This document shows, one piece after another, positions 40,773 through 49,012 of a stretch of DNA of 64,000 nt. Each line of letters opens with the position of its first letter. Within the stretch, counting starts at the first letter, position 1. The notes under the pieces are model-generated. The model was not told where the DNA came from and ran no database searches. It was given only the letters and a program-made list of their open reading frames with translations. The translations under genes and the position numbers were made by a program. Source of the DNA: CALFCX01 sp041650595 (GTDB lineage: Bacteria > Margulisbacteria > WOR-1 > JAKLHX01); the NCBI GenBank assembly GCA_041650595.1, contig JBAZKW010000006.1, forward strand, positions 1 to 64,000. Reading direction: 5' to 3'.

Positions 40773-42032
40773 ATGAAATATCAATCATTACGCGGCACTC
40801 ACGACATACTTCCGGATCAAACGCCGGTATGGCAATATGTCGAAACAAAGATACACGACAAATTCCAATCTTGCGGATTTTGCGAAATACGAACTCCGGC
40901 GATCGAACAGGCCGAACTATTTACAAGAAGTATCGGCGACAATACGGACATCGTTTCCAAAGAGATGTACACTTTCGAAGATAAAGGCGGCCGCAGTATT
41001 TCGCTCCGGCCCGAAGCTACGGCTTCGGTCGTCCGCGCTGCTATAGAGCATAATCTCGCGATCAAAGATAAAATATCCAAACTTTATTACATCGGCCCGA
41101 TGTTCAGGTATGAAAGGCCGCAAGCCGGCCGTTTCAGGCAATTTTATCAGGCGGGAGTAGAACTGCTGGGTTCTTCCTCCGCATTTGCCGATGCGGAAGT
41201 CATATTGGCCGGAGTGCTTCTTTTTAATTCTCTAGGGTTAAGATCTCTGGAAGTTGAAATAAATTCCGTAGGCTGCGGCAAATGCAGGCCGGCATATGAA
41301 AAAGAGTTGAAAAAACATCTGGAAGAACATTCGTCAAAATTATGTTTTGAATGCAGGGAAAGAACCGACAAGAACGTACTTCGTACTCTTGATTGCAAAA
41401 AAGCAGCTTGCAGAGAAATTATTTCTTCCGCCCCCTCGTTAAAGGGGATGCTTTGTGAAGATTGCAGGGCTCATTTTGACCAGCTGCAAAGCGCTCTTTC
41501 TTCCTTTGGTGTTAAGGTTTCTGTGAATGAAAAGCTGGTCAGAGGGCTGGATTATTACACAAAGACCACTTTTGAAATTTTGTCAAAAGAGCTTGGAGCT
41601 CAAAATGCGGTGTGCGGCGGTGGCAGATACGATGCTCTGATAGAACAGCTCGGCGGAAGCAAGATCCCGGCCGTCGGGATGGCAATAGGGCTTGAGCGGC
41701 TGATCTCGGTAATGGAAGCTCAAAAATTATTCCCCGAACCGGAAAAAGAATTGGCCGTGTATATAGCGGCGATGGGTAAAGAAGCACAGCAAAAAGCTTT
41801 TAAACAGGTATTTGAACTTAGAAAATCAGGGGTAAGCGCCGAAACAGATCTTTCGGGAAAGAGTTTGAAGTCGCAATTGAAAGCGGCCGACAATCTTGGA
41901 GCAAAATATGTTCTGATAATTGGGGAAGAAGAGCTCAAAAAAGGGCTGTTCCCTCTTCGCAACATGAAAACAGGACAGCAGAAAGAGATAAAAATGGACG
42001 AGCTATTCAGGGAGATAGAACCAACATGCTAA
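40773..42032 (+). CDS. hisS: Histidine--tRNA ligase
   Basis: Class II synthetase charging tRNA-His, 419 aa. LRGTHDILPDQTPVW at the N-terminus, RTPAIEQAELFTRSIGD near 40, and SLRPEATASVVRAAIEHN (motif 2 entry) near 76. The HisRS-specific sites are VRGLDYYTKTTFEI near 252 and GGGRYDALIEQLGG near 278. The C-terminal anticodon domain starts near 325 (LAVYIAAMGKEAQQKA). Its stop lies inside aspS (7-bp overlap), a common bacterial pairing. Confidence 0.96.
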   Translation: MKYQSLRGTHDILPDQTPVWQYVETKIHDKFQSCGFCEIRTPAIEQAELFTRSIGDNTDIVSKEMYTFEDKGGRSISLRPEATASVVRAAIEHNLAIKDKISKLYYIGPMFRYERPQAGRFRQFYQAGVELLGSSSAFADAEVILAGVLLFNSLGLRSLEVEINSVGCGKCRPAYEKELKKHLEEHSSKLCFECRERTDKNVLRTLDCKKAACREIISSAPSLKGMLCEDCRAHFDQLQSALSSFGVKVSVNEKLVRGLDYYTKTTFEILSKELGAQNAVCGGGRYDALIEQLGGSKIPAVGMAIGLERLISVMEAQKLFPEPEKELAVYIAAMGKEAQQKAFKQVFELRKSGVSAETDLSGKSLKSQLKAADNLGAKYVLIIGEEELKKGLFPLRNMKTGQQKEIKMDELFREIEPTC

Positions 42033-43783
42033 AAAGAAACCATAACTGCGGGGAGATAACTTCGAAAGACGTCGGGAAAGAATATATCTTGAACGGTTGG
42101 GTGCACCGGCGCCGGGATCACGGCAACCTTATATTCATAGACTTGCGCGACAGGTCGGGAATCGTACAGATCGTCATAAACTCGGAAAAGAAAGACCTTC
42201 ACAAGATCGCGGAACAGCTCAGGAGCGAATATGTCCTTGCGGTAAAAGGCAAAGTTGCAAAAAGAGATGCCGCTTCCGTTAACACAAACATCCCGACTGG
42301 CGAAGTAGAAATATTTCCATCGGAGCTCGAGATACTCAACGTTTCAAAGACCCCGGCTTTTGAAATAGCGGATGCAATTCAGCCGATAGATGAGAACACA
42401 AGGCTCAAATATCGCTATCTTGATCTTAGAAAAGGCCACATGAAGGAGAATCTGATACTCCGCCACAAGATGCTCAAAGCGGCTTCGGATTTTCTTGACA
42501 GTGAAGGATTCATTGAAGTGGAAACGCCGTTCCTGGGCAAAAGTACCCCTGAAGGCGCGCGCGATTATCTGGTCCCGTCGCGCGTCAACCCGGGCAAATT
42601 TTATGCATTGCCGCAGTCTCCGCAGTTGTTCAAGCAGATACTCATGGTTTCCGGTCTTGAGAAATATTACCAGATGGCCAGATGTTTCAGGGACGAAGAC
42701 CTGCGCGCCGACCGCCAACCGGAATTCACGCAGATAGACATGGAGCTTTCTTTTGTGGAGCGCGACGATGTCATTTCCGTTACCGAAAGAATGGTCGAGC
42801 ATATACTTCATCTTCCGACTGTCCAAGCGCCTTTTCCCAGGATATCTTATGACGAAGCAATCGACAGGTTCGGGACCGATAAGCCTGATACGAGGTTCGG
42901 CTTAGAGATAGTCGATGTTTCGGATACAGTAAAGAATTCTAGTTTCAAAGTTTTTGCCAGCGTTGTTGCTTCCGGCGGAGTAGTAAGATGCATCAATGTC
43001 AGAGGCGGCGCTTCTTACACAAGGAGCGAGATAGACCACCTGGAAGAGATTGCCAAGAACAACGGAGCCAAGGGTATGGCATGGATATCTCTGGGGGACG
43101 ACGCGCCAAAATCCCCGATAACTAAGTTCTTGAAAAAAGAAGAGATTGATGCGATCATCTCAAAAGCAAAAGCGGAAAAAGGCGACCTCCTGATATTTGC
43201 GGCGGATAAGAGAGAAAGTTCCGCCAATGTCCTGGGGCAGCTAAGGCTCGTCCTTGCAGAAAAACACAATTTGATAGACAAATCTAAATTTAATTTTCTC
43301 TGGATTGTAGATTTTCCGCTCCTTGAATACAGCGATACCGAAAAAAGATGGGTGTCGCGCCATCATCCTTTTACAAGGCCTCAGGGTAGTCTTGACGATA
43401 TTGAAAAAAGATTCGAGAGCGATCCTTCGTCCATAAAAGCGGAAGCTTATGACCTGGTGCTCAACGGGACCGAGCTTGGCGGAGGAAGCATCAGGATACA
43501 CAGGAGCGATGTACAGCACAAGATATTCAGGTTGTTAGGCCATAGCGAAGAATCAGCTAAGGCAAAATTCGGGTTCTTCCTTGAAGCGCTTGAATACGGT
43601 GCTCCTCCGCACGGGGGTATTGCTCTTGGCGTGGACAGGTTCGTCATGCTTATAGCCGGTGAAAATTCAATACGCGATGTGATAGCGTTCCCGAAAACGC
43701 AATCAGCGTTCTGTCCGTTGTCCGGAGCGCCTGCGGATGTAGATCCGAAGCAATTGAAAGAGTTGAATATCAAAATAGTGTAG
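42026..43783 (+). CDS. aspS: Aspartate--tRNA ligase
   Basis: Class IIb synthetase, 585 aa, with the bacterial GAD insertion. The N-terminal OB fold has ILNGWVHRRRDHGNLIFIDL. Catalytic motifs: FIEVETPFLGKSTPEGARDY near 160, YQMARCFRDEDLRADRQPEF near 212 and APPHGGIALGVDRFVML near 527. Whether it is discriminating or also charges tRNA-Asn is not decided here; no gatCAB genes are in the window. Overlaps hisS at its start. Confidence 0.96.
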   Translation: MLKRNHNCGEITSKDVGKEYILNGWVHRRRDHGNLIFIDLRDRSGIVQIVINSEKKDLHKIAEQLRSEYVLAVKGKVAKRDAASVNTNIPTGEVEIFPSELEILNVSKTPAFEIADAIQPIDENTRLKYRYLDLRKGHMKENLILRHKMLKAASDFLDSEGFIEVETPFLGKSTPEGARDYLVPSRVNPGKFYALPQSPQLFKQILMVSGLEKYYQMARCFRDEDLRADRQPEFTQIDMELSFVERDDVISVTERMVEHILHLPTVQAPFPRISYDEAIDRFGTDKPDTRFGLEIVDVSDTVKNSSFKVFASVVASGGVVRCINVRGGASYTRSEIDHLEEIAKNNGAKGMAWISLGDDAPKSPITKFLKKEEIDAIISKAKAEKGDLLIFAADKRESSANVLGQLRLVLAEKHNLIDKSKFNFLWIVDFPLLEYSDTEKRWVSRHHPFTRPQGSLDDIEKRFESDPSSIKAEAYDLVLNGTELGGGSIRIHRSDVQHKIFRLLGHSEESAKAKFGFFLEALEYGAPPHGGIALGVDRFVMLIAGENSIRDVIAFPKTQSAFCPLSGAPADVDPKQLKELNIKIV

Positions 43784-43786
43784 GCT

Positions 43787-43872
43787 GTCATTGCGAGCGA
43801 AGCGAAGCAATCCCATTATACTTTGGGATTGCTTCGTCGTCCTTCGACAGGCTCAGGACTCCTCGCAATGAC
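43787..43872. repeat. REP-like palindromic element, copy 3
   Basis: GTCATTGCGAG...CTCGCAATGAC with inner arms CGAAGCAATCCCA / TGGGATTGCTTCG. The right arm carries a CCTTCGACAGGCTCAGGA insert. It lies between aspS and purA. Confidence 0.85.
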
Positions 43873-43892
43873 ATTTATGATAGAATATTAAG

Positions 43893-43915
43893 GGCGCAAA
43901 AATGCGCCTTTTTTT
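43893..43915 (+). terminator. Hairpin with T-tract before purA
   Basis: GGCGCA-AAAA-TGCGCC followed by seven T. It most likely ends the hisS-aspS transcript. A -10-like TAGAAT just upstream leaves open that it is an attenuator in the purA leader. Confidence 0.65.
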
Positions 43916-43931
43916 GGGCGAAGGAGAAAAA

Positions 43932-45209
43932 ATGACAGTAAGCATTATAGTCGGGTCTCAGTGGGGGGATGAAGGCAAGGGCAAAATAACAGATCTCTTG
44001 TCCAAGGATATGGACATGGTCGTACGCTACCAGGGCGGCAACAATGCAGGACATACTGTCGTTATCGGTGAAAAAACTTTTAAACTGCACCTTGTGCCTT
44101 CAGGGATATTTTATCCCAAGGTCACCTGCGTGATCGGCAACGGGGTCGTTGTGGACCCCGCCGTGTTGATAGAGGAAATGGAAAAGCTGAGAGTGCAGGC
44201 AGTTGATCCGTCAAATTTGAAGGTAAGCTCAAGGGCTCATGTGATCTTTCCTTATCACCGCCTGATAGACCAGGCGCAGGAAAAAAAGCGCGAGGCCGGC
44301 AGGATCGGCACCACAAGCCGCGGGATAGGTCCTTGTTATGTGGACAAGACCAACAGGCGCGGAATAAGGATAGGGGATCTTTACAACCTTGAAACTCTCA
44401 AAGAAAAGCTTTTGTGGAACATCAAGGAAAAATCCTTTCAGTTGGAGAATTTTTACAACTATATGGCAGACCTTAACTTTGAAGAAATACTGGACGAATA
44501 TCTGGGCTATGCAAGGATGATAAAAAAGTATGTTATCGACGATTCGGGTTCTCTTGTTATGTCCGCCGCTCTGTCAGGCAAAAAAGTCCTGCTGGAAGGC
44601 GCGCAGGGCACAATGCTTGATGTGGACCACGGGACTTATCCGTATGTAACTTCTTCCAATCCTGTTTCTGGCGGTGCCTGTACCGGCGCGGGGATCGGGC
44701 CTACTCTGATAGATTCGGTCATAGGGGTTGTCAAAGCATACCTCACGCGTGTCGGAAGCGGGCCTTTTGTGACCGAAATAACGTCCGAAGTCGGCGATTT
44801 TTTAAGAGAAAAAGGCGGAGAGTACGGAGCGACCACGGGGCGTCCCAGGCGCTGCGGCTGGTTTGACGCGGTAGTCGCGGGATATTCAAAACAGGTGAAC
44901 GGATTTACCGGCTTGGCGATCACCAAACTGGATGTGCTTGATGAGCTTCCCTCGATAAAGATCTGCACGGCTTACAAATATGGCAACACTACCCTTACAA
45001 CTTTTCCGTCGGACCTCAAAGTTGTAGAGCAGTGCGAGCCGATCTACGAAGAAGTCCCCGGATGGAAACAGGACACAACCAAAGCAAAATCTTTTACCGA
45101 CCTTCCGGAAAATGCAAAAAAATACATAAAAAGGATCTCGGAGCTATCCGGGGCGCCGATAGAAATGGTATCCATAGGCGCGGAACGCGGACAGATCATC
45201 AGGATATGA
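43932..45209 (+). CDS. purA: Adenylosuccinate synthetase
   Basis: GTP-dependent joining of IMP and aspartate, first step from IMP to AMP. 425 aa. IVGSQWGDEGKGKITDLL is the nucleotide loop at 6-23, GGNNAGHTV near 37, and GTTSRGIGPCYVDK near 125. LLEGAQGTMLDVDHGTYPYV follows near 220, and TTGRPRRCGWFD near 300. ATG 43932 is taken: AAGGAG lies 5 nt upstream and the family N-terminus follows. The stop overlaps queC (ATGA). Confidence 0.97.
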   Translation: MTVSIIVGSQWGDEGKGKITDLLSKDMDMVVRYQGGNNAGHTVVIGEKTFKLHLVPSGIFYPKVTCVIGNGVVVDPAVLIEEMEKLRVQAVDPSNLKVSSRAHVIFPYHRLIDQAQEKKREAGRIGTTSRGIGPCYVDKTNRRGIRIGDLYNLETLKEKLLWNIKEKSFQLENFYNYMADLNFEEILDEYLGYARMIKKYVIDDSGSLVMSAALSGKKVLLEGAQGTMLDVDHGTYPYVTSSNPVSGGACTGAGIGPTLIDSVIGVVKAYLTRVGSGPFVTEITSEVGDFLREKGGEYGATTGRPRRCGWFDAVVAGYSKQVNGFTGLAITKLDVLDELPSIKICTAYKYGNTTLTTFPSDLKVVEQCEPIYEEVPGWKQDTTKAKSFTDLPENAKKYIKRISELSGAPIEMVSIGAERGQIIRI

Positions 45210-45898
45210 AAAGCATATGCTTGCTTTCGGGAGGCTTGGACAGTCTGGTCTCTTTGGCGGCGGCAAAAAAAGAGACCGACGTCATTCTTGCGCTGACTTT
45301 TGATTACGGCCAGAGGTCTTTCAGGGACGAAAATGAAAGCGCCTCAAAGATATCCGCCTACTACAAAGTCCCTCACAAAACGATCAAGCTTGACTGGCTC
45401 AAAGAAATAACCCATACCGCTCTTGTGGACAAAAGCAAGACAGTGCCTGTCTATACTGAAAAAGATCTGGAGGCTAACCCTGATATTTTGCAGGGCAATG
45501 CACGGCTTGTATGGGTCCCGAACCGCAATGCCGTTTTTGTGAACATAGCGGCATCTTATGCCGAAGCTTTGGGGGCGGAACTGATCGTTTCCGGATTTAA
45601 CAGCGAAGAGGCAGCGACTTTTTCCGATAATTCGCTGCAATTCACAAGCTGCGCAAATGCTTTACTGCGGGTCTCGACGCTTTCAAGACCGAGGCTGGTC
45701 AGCTATGTCCAGAGCTTTAACAAGTCCGGGATCGTGAACACCGGGGTCAAGCTTAATGTCCCTTTTAAACTTTTTTACTCCTGTTACCATGTCTCAAAAA
45801 ACGGTATAATGTGCGGCGAGTGTGAAAGCTGCGCCAGGATCAAGAGGGCTTTCAGGGATGCCGGGAAATTTGCAATAGTAGAGAAAATGTTTGTATGA
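45206..45898 (+). CDS. queC: 7-cyano-7-deazaguanine synthase
   Basis: ATP-dependent conversion of 7-carboxy-7-deazaguanine to preQ0 for queuosine synthesis. 230 aa. PP-loop LLSGGLDSLVSLAAAKK at the N-terminus, LTFDYGQRSFRDE near 32, VWVPNRNAVFVNIAASYAE near 98, and the C-terminal zinc ligands in CYHVSKNGIMCGECESCARI near 193. ATG 45206 overlaps the purA stop; upstream in-frame codons only antedate it inside purA. The other queuosine genes (queD, queE) are not here. Confidence 0.95.
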   Translation: MKSICLLSGGLDSLVSLAAAKKETDVILALTFDYGQRSFRDENESASKISAYYKVPHKTIKLDWLKEITHTALVDKSKTVPVYTEKDLEANPDILQGNARLVWVPNRNAVFVNIAASYAEALGAELIVSGFNSEEAATFSDNSLQFTSCANALLRVSTLSRPRLVSYVQSFNKSGIVNTGVKLNVPFKLFYSCYHVSKNGIMCGECESCARIKRAFRDAGKFAIVEKMFV

Positions 45899-45901
45899 AG
45901 A

Positions 45902-45973
45902 GTCATTGCGAGAAGCGTAGCGACGAAGCAATCCCATGGTACTCTGGGATTGCTTCGCTGCGCTCGCAATGAC
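45902..45973. repeat. REP-like palindromic element, copy 4
   Basis: Shortest copy: GTCATTGCGAG...GCTCGCAATGAC with arms CGAAGCAATCCCA / TGGGATTGCTTCG and little nested sequence. It lies between queC and the DUF366 gene. Confidence 0.85.
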
Positions 45974-45982
45974 AGCAAAAAT

Positions 45983-46537
45983 ATGAAAACTAAATTTGTG
46001 TCAAAAAAAATAGATTACGACGGAAGCCAGCTCAGGTCCCATTTTGCACATAATGAACTTGGCGTGACCGGCGACTCGATAGTGTCTTTTGTCGGGGCCG
46101 CCGCGGTAAAAGAACACATGGTGGACATGGAGGACAAAAGGAACAAGGAATTCATCTACAGCGACAAAATGCTTCATTTTATAATCGAGCATTTTGACCG
46201 TGACCTTGAAAAAGCAGTGCTGAGAAAAAGGCTGTTCCTTACTCTTGTCATGGACGAGATCAATAAAAAAGCCGGCAGGCAAAAACTTTTTAGGTCCGGC
46301 AACGGACTTTATGACGGGAAGAAGAAACTTACAGTCGCCGTGGCAACTACCTCTCCCGTCTCGACCCTAATTCATGTGGGACTCAATATCACCGAAAAAG
46401 GAGCTCCTATAAAAGTCGCCTGTCTTGAGGAATACGGGATCCAGCCCAAAAGATTTGCAACGGATCTGATGCAGCGGTATCATGATGAAATAGGATCGTT
46501 AAGTATTTCAATAAAGAAAGTGAAAGGGGTTTCATGA
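45983..46537 (+). CDS. DUF366 family protein
   Basis: A 184-aa cytosolic protein matching the DUF366 pattern as I recall it: IDYDGSQLRSHFAHNELGVT at the N-terminus, GDSIVSFVGAAAVKEHMVDM near 30, and LTVAVATTSPVSTLIHVGLN near 113. Function unproven; it sits with queC here, which hints at a role near queuosine or deazapurine metabolism. ATG 45983 is chosen; an upstream in-frame ATG starts within the repeat. It overlaps the next gene by 4 bp (ATGA). Confidence 0.75.
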   Translation: MKTKFVSKKIDYDGSQLRSHFAHNELGVTGDSIVSFVGAAAVKEHMVDMEDKRNKEFIYSDKMLHFIIEHFDRDLEKAVLRKRLFLTLVMDEINKKAGRQKLFRSGNGLYDGKKKLTVAVATTSPVSTLIHVGLNITEKGAPIKVACLEEYGIQPKRFATDLMQRYHDEIGSLSISIKKVKGVS

Positions 46538-47352
46538 GCGTACTCATCTTTGTATGCATCCTGACCGGCGTCATCCATTTTTCCGAGACGCTTGCGTCCT
46601 CGATGCGGCTGGCCGGCGTGCGCACCAAGCAGGTCGCCACAAGCCTTGCTTTTATAAACACAGCCTTTCTTGTGTCCAGAATGTCGAACATGCTCCAGGC
46701 TCCGATGCTCGGCGGCATGGTGGACAATGCCATAAGACTGAATTCTCCGGATGTCCTTGCTTCTAACTTCAGGGTAGTCATATTTGCCGCTTTTATAGGC
46801 AATGTCTGCGGCGCTCTGCTTATTCCGTATTTTGTCTATCTTTTCGAAAAGGCGATATATACGTTCGAAAGGGTCGGTTCGATCCCCAGACTTTTGGTCG
46901 AAGCCTTAAAGCCCAGGAACATGAAAAAGATCATCAAGGCATTTCGCCTTCCGTCAGCAGGCTCTTTCAAGGACCTGAGCCTTGGCAAAATGTCCCCCGT
47001 CTTTCTTTGGCTTAACTTTTTTATGGTCTCAATATACGCTATAGGTGTTTTGTCCTCTCTTTACGCAGGAGCTCAAGTGCCGGAGTTTAGGACTACGGCA
47101 AGCCAGCTGTCGGGAATAGTGAACGGACTGGCAACGGTACTTCTGGCTCTGATGGTAGATCCGACATGCGCTTTTATTACAGACCAGGCAGTAAGAGGCA
47201 GGAGAAAAGAAGGCGACGTACGCGCTATGGTGTTCTATATAATACTCGGCAGGATCGTCGGCACACTTATTTTGTCTCAGTTTTTATTCTGGCCCGCTTC
47301 GGAATACATAAAAGACGCCACTCTTTTTGTAAAATCCATGTTTGTCAGATAG
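46534..47352 (+). CDS. Amj-type lipid II flippase
   Basis: A 272-aa polytopic inner-membrane protein resembling Amj (formerly DUF2837), the alternative to MurJ that flips lipid II for peptidoglycan synthesis. It begins FVCILTGVIHFSETLASSMR, and RTKQVATSLAFINTAFLVSR near 30 is typical. About six hydrophobic helices are visible, and LALMVDPTCAFITDQAV near 200 is conserved in form. Flippase activity is inferred from the family. Confidence 0.8.
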   Translation: MSVLIFVCILTGVIHFSETLASSMRLAGVRTKQVATSLAFINTAFLVSRMSNMLQAPMLGGMVDNAIRLNSPDVLASNFRVVIFAAFIGNVCGALLIPYFVYLFEKAIYTFERVGSIPRLLVEALKPRNMKKIIKAFRLPSAGSFKDLSLGKMSPVFLWLNFFMVSIYAIGVLSSLYAGAQVPEFRTTASQLSGIVNGLATVLLALMVDPTCAFITDQAVRGRRKEGDVRAMVFYIILGRIVGTLILSQFLFWPASEYIKDATLFVKSMFVR

Positions 47353-47359
47353 GCCTTCA

Positions 47360-48319
47360 ATGAAAATCATAAAGGATCTCCGCAAATTTAAGGAAAAGGG
47401 TTCCGTGGCAGCTTTGGGCACTTTTGACGGATTGCATCTCGGACACAAAAAAGTGATCCTGGCCGCCGCAAGATTTGCAAAAAGAAAAAAACTTCCCTGC
47501 GTAGTCGTGACATTTGATCCTCATCCAAAAAGCGTCGTCAACCCCTTGAGAAAACCCCTGTTGCTCACTACAGTGGATGAAAGAGCAGGCCTTGTAAAAA
47601 AACTCGGCGCAGACATGCTGGCGGTGATCAGATTCGATAAAAAACTGGAGAATACAAGCTACCGCGATTTTGCAAAAAAAGTGCTGGCCCAAGTTTTTAA
47701 ATCGAAGGCAGTATTTATCGGACAGGATTATGCTTTTGGCCGAGGCAGGGAGGGTGACCCTTACAAGTTAAGGAAACTTGGAGGCTCCCTGGGCTTTAAA
47801 GTCTTTCCCGTGGCAGATAAAGAACTTGGCGGCGAACCCGTTAAAAGTACTCTTATAAGAACACTGCTAAAAGAGGGCGAGTTTGCCCGTGCTATGCGTC
47901 TGCTCGGACATCCTTACATGGTCCAAGGCACTGTCGTTAAAGGATATGGGCGGGGCCGGGAGCTGGGCTATCCTACAGCCAACATAAAAACCGGCAAGGA
48001 AAAACTTATTCCAAAAAGCGGGGTATATGCCGGAGAAGCAGAAGTCTTTGGAGAGAGATATCTCTGCGCCGTAAACATCGGGACAAGACCTACATTCAAT
48101 GGCAAGGGTGTTGCTGTTGAAGCCTATTTGATCGGTTTTCGCAAAGATATAACAGGGGAAAATATATCGCTATTCCTGACAAAACGCCTTAGGGACGAAA
48201 AAAAATTTAAAACGGTAAAAGAGCTGATTGAGGTGATAAAGAGGGATGTTGCAAGAGCGTCATTGCGAGGACCCCGAGCGAGGTCGAGGGGGACGAAGCA
48301 ATCCCATAGTACGAAGTAG
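47360..48319 (+). CDS. ribF: Bifunctional riboflavin kinase / FAD synthetase
   Basis: Makes FMN and FAD from riboflavin and ATP. The N-terminal nucleotidyltransferase domain has ALGTFDGLHLGHKKVILAA near 19, and the kinase domain has GRGRELGYPTANIKTGK near 197 and VNIGTRPTFNGKGVAVEAYL near 238. 319 aa in all. ATG 47360 is chosen over 47342, which overlaps amj. The last 20 residues (from about 300) are encoded by the left arm of a REP-like element, so the natural end was probably near RDVARAS. Confidence 0.92.
   Translation: MKIIKDLRKFKEKGSVAALGTFDGLHLGHKKVILAAARFAKRKKLPCVVVTFDPHPKSVVNPLRKPLLLTTVDERAGLVKKLGADMLAVIRFDKKLENTSYRDFAKKVLAQVFKSKAVFIGQDYAFGRGREGDPYKLRKLGGSLGFKVFPVADKELGGEPVKSTLIRTLLKEGEFARAMRLLGHPYMVQGTVVKGYGRGRELGYPTANIKTGKEKLIPKSGVYAGEAEVFGERYLCAVNIGTRPTFNGKGVAVEAYLIGFRKDITGENISLFLTKRLRDEKKFKTVKELIEVIKRDVARASLRGPRARSRGTKQSHSTK
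48259..48312. repeat. REP-like element, copy 5, left arm
   Basis: GTCATTGCGAGG, a nested CCCCGAGCGAGGTCGAGGGG hairpin, then CGAAGCAATCCCATAGTAC. It is the left half of the family; the right half follows the GIY-YIG gene. Confidence 0.85.
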
Positions 48320-48323
48320 CATT

Positions 48324-48614
48324 ATGACGAACAAAACCGGCTATGTTTACATACTAACAAATGCCCACAACAAAGTTCTCTATACAGGTGTCACAAGCAA
48401 TCTAAAAAGACGTATTTTGGAACATAAAGAAAAAACTCGTAAAGGGTTCACTCAAAAATATAATGTTGATAGGCTTGTCTATTATGAGTGTTTTGACGAT
48501 GTAAGAAGTGCGATAAAAAGAGAGAAGCAGATTAAAGGCGGAGCCAGATTTAAGAAAATACAATTGATAAATGCTTTTAACAAAGAATGGCGGGATTTAT
48601 ACGATTACTTATAA
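48324..48614 (+). CDS. Small GIY-YIG nuclease (UPF0213-like)
   Basis: A 96-aa single-domain GIY-YIG protein. TGYVYILTNAHNKVLYTGVT is the GIY...YIG core in its usual variant form, followed by the catalytic arginine in SNLKRRILEHKE. FTQKYNVDRLVYYECFDD continues the fold and KREKQIKGGARFKK holds the E/K-rich end. The domain cuts DNA in homing and repair enzymes; the small stand-alone type has no proven role. The gene occupies the exact central loop of a REP-like element (arms end at 48312 and resume at 48616), so the interrupted sequence is AGTAC/AATGGG. No clear promoter or ribosome site is visible. Confidence 0.88.
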   Translation: MTNKTGYVYILTNAHNKVLYTGVTSNLKRRILEHKEKTRKGFTQKYNVDRLVYYECFDDVRSAIKREKQIKGGARFKKIQLINAFNKEWRDLYDYL

Positions 48615-48615
48615 C

Positions 48616-48711
48616 AATGGGATTGCTTCGCCCCGATCAAATCGGAGCTCGCAATGACGGCTCACATCTATGGGATTGCTTCGCCCCGATCAAATCGGAG
48701 CTCGCAATGAC
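48616..48711. repeat. REP-like element, copy 5, right arm (tandemly duplicated)
   Basis: AATGGGATTGCTTCG-CCCCGATCAAATCGG-AGCTCGCAATGAC at 48616-48658. The right arm is repeated from TATGGGATTGC to CAATGAC (about 48669-48711) after an 11-bp spacer. Both copies agree base for base over about 41 bp. Confidence 0.85.
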
Positions 48712-48744
48712 TAGTTCCATTGGTTGCACGTATCAAATGTCTTA

Positions 48745-48753
48745 TGGTATAAT
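48745..48753 (+). promoter_or_regulatory. Extended -10 promoter of rpsO; leaderless
   Basis: TGGTATAAT at 48745-48753, then 7 nt to ATG 48761. No ribosome site, although this is a highly expressed ribosomal gene. Confidence 0.6.
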
Positions 48754-48760
48754 CTTAAAT

Positions 48761-49012
48761 ATGGATAAAAAATCTGTTATAGACAAACATAAGATCAACG
48801 ACAAGGACTGCGGTTCGGCGGATGTGCAGATAGCAGTCCTTACGGAGCGGATAAGGCATCTTACCCAGCATCTTGATACTTTCAAAAAGGACCATCACAC
48901 CAGGCACGGCCTTCTCAAGATGGTAGGTAAAAGAAAAAGGCTTCAAACTTACTTAAGAAAATCAAACCCTTCCCGTTACGCAAAACTGGTTGAAAGCTTA
49001 GGAATTAGATGA
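48761..49012 (+). CDS. rpsO: 30S ribosomal protein S15
   Basis: Primary binder of the central domain of 16S rRNA, 83 aa (slightly short of the usual 88). KINDKDCGSADVQIAVLTER, LTQHLDTFKKDHHTRHGLLK and MVGKRKRLQTYLRKSNPSRY are the family sequence in order. ATG 48761 is fixed by the -10 box and the family N-terminus. Paired with pnp, as in many bacteria, with an ATGA overlap. Confidence 0.96.
   Translation: MDKKSVIDKHKINDKDCGSADVQIAVLTERIRHLTQHLDTFKKDHHTRHGLLKMVGKRKRLQTYLRKSNPSRYAKLVESLGIR

Noticed and set aside
41430..41455. CCCCCTCGTTAAAGGGG-like repeat in hisS
   Set aside because: The inverted repeat is short and imperfect, and there is no second copy to support it as an element.
45032..45205. 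N-terminal extension of queC
   Set aside because: It is purA sequence in another frame; ATG 45206 gives the family N-terminus with an ATGA overlap.
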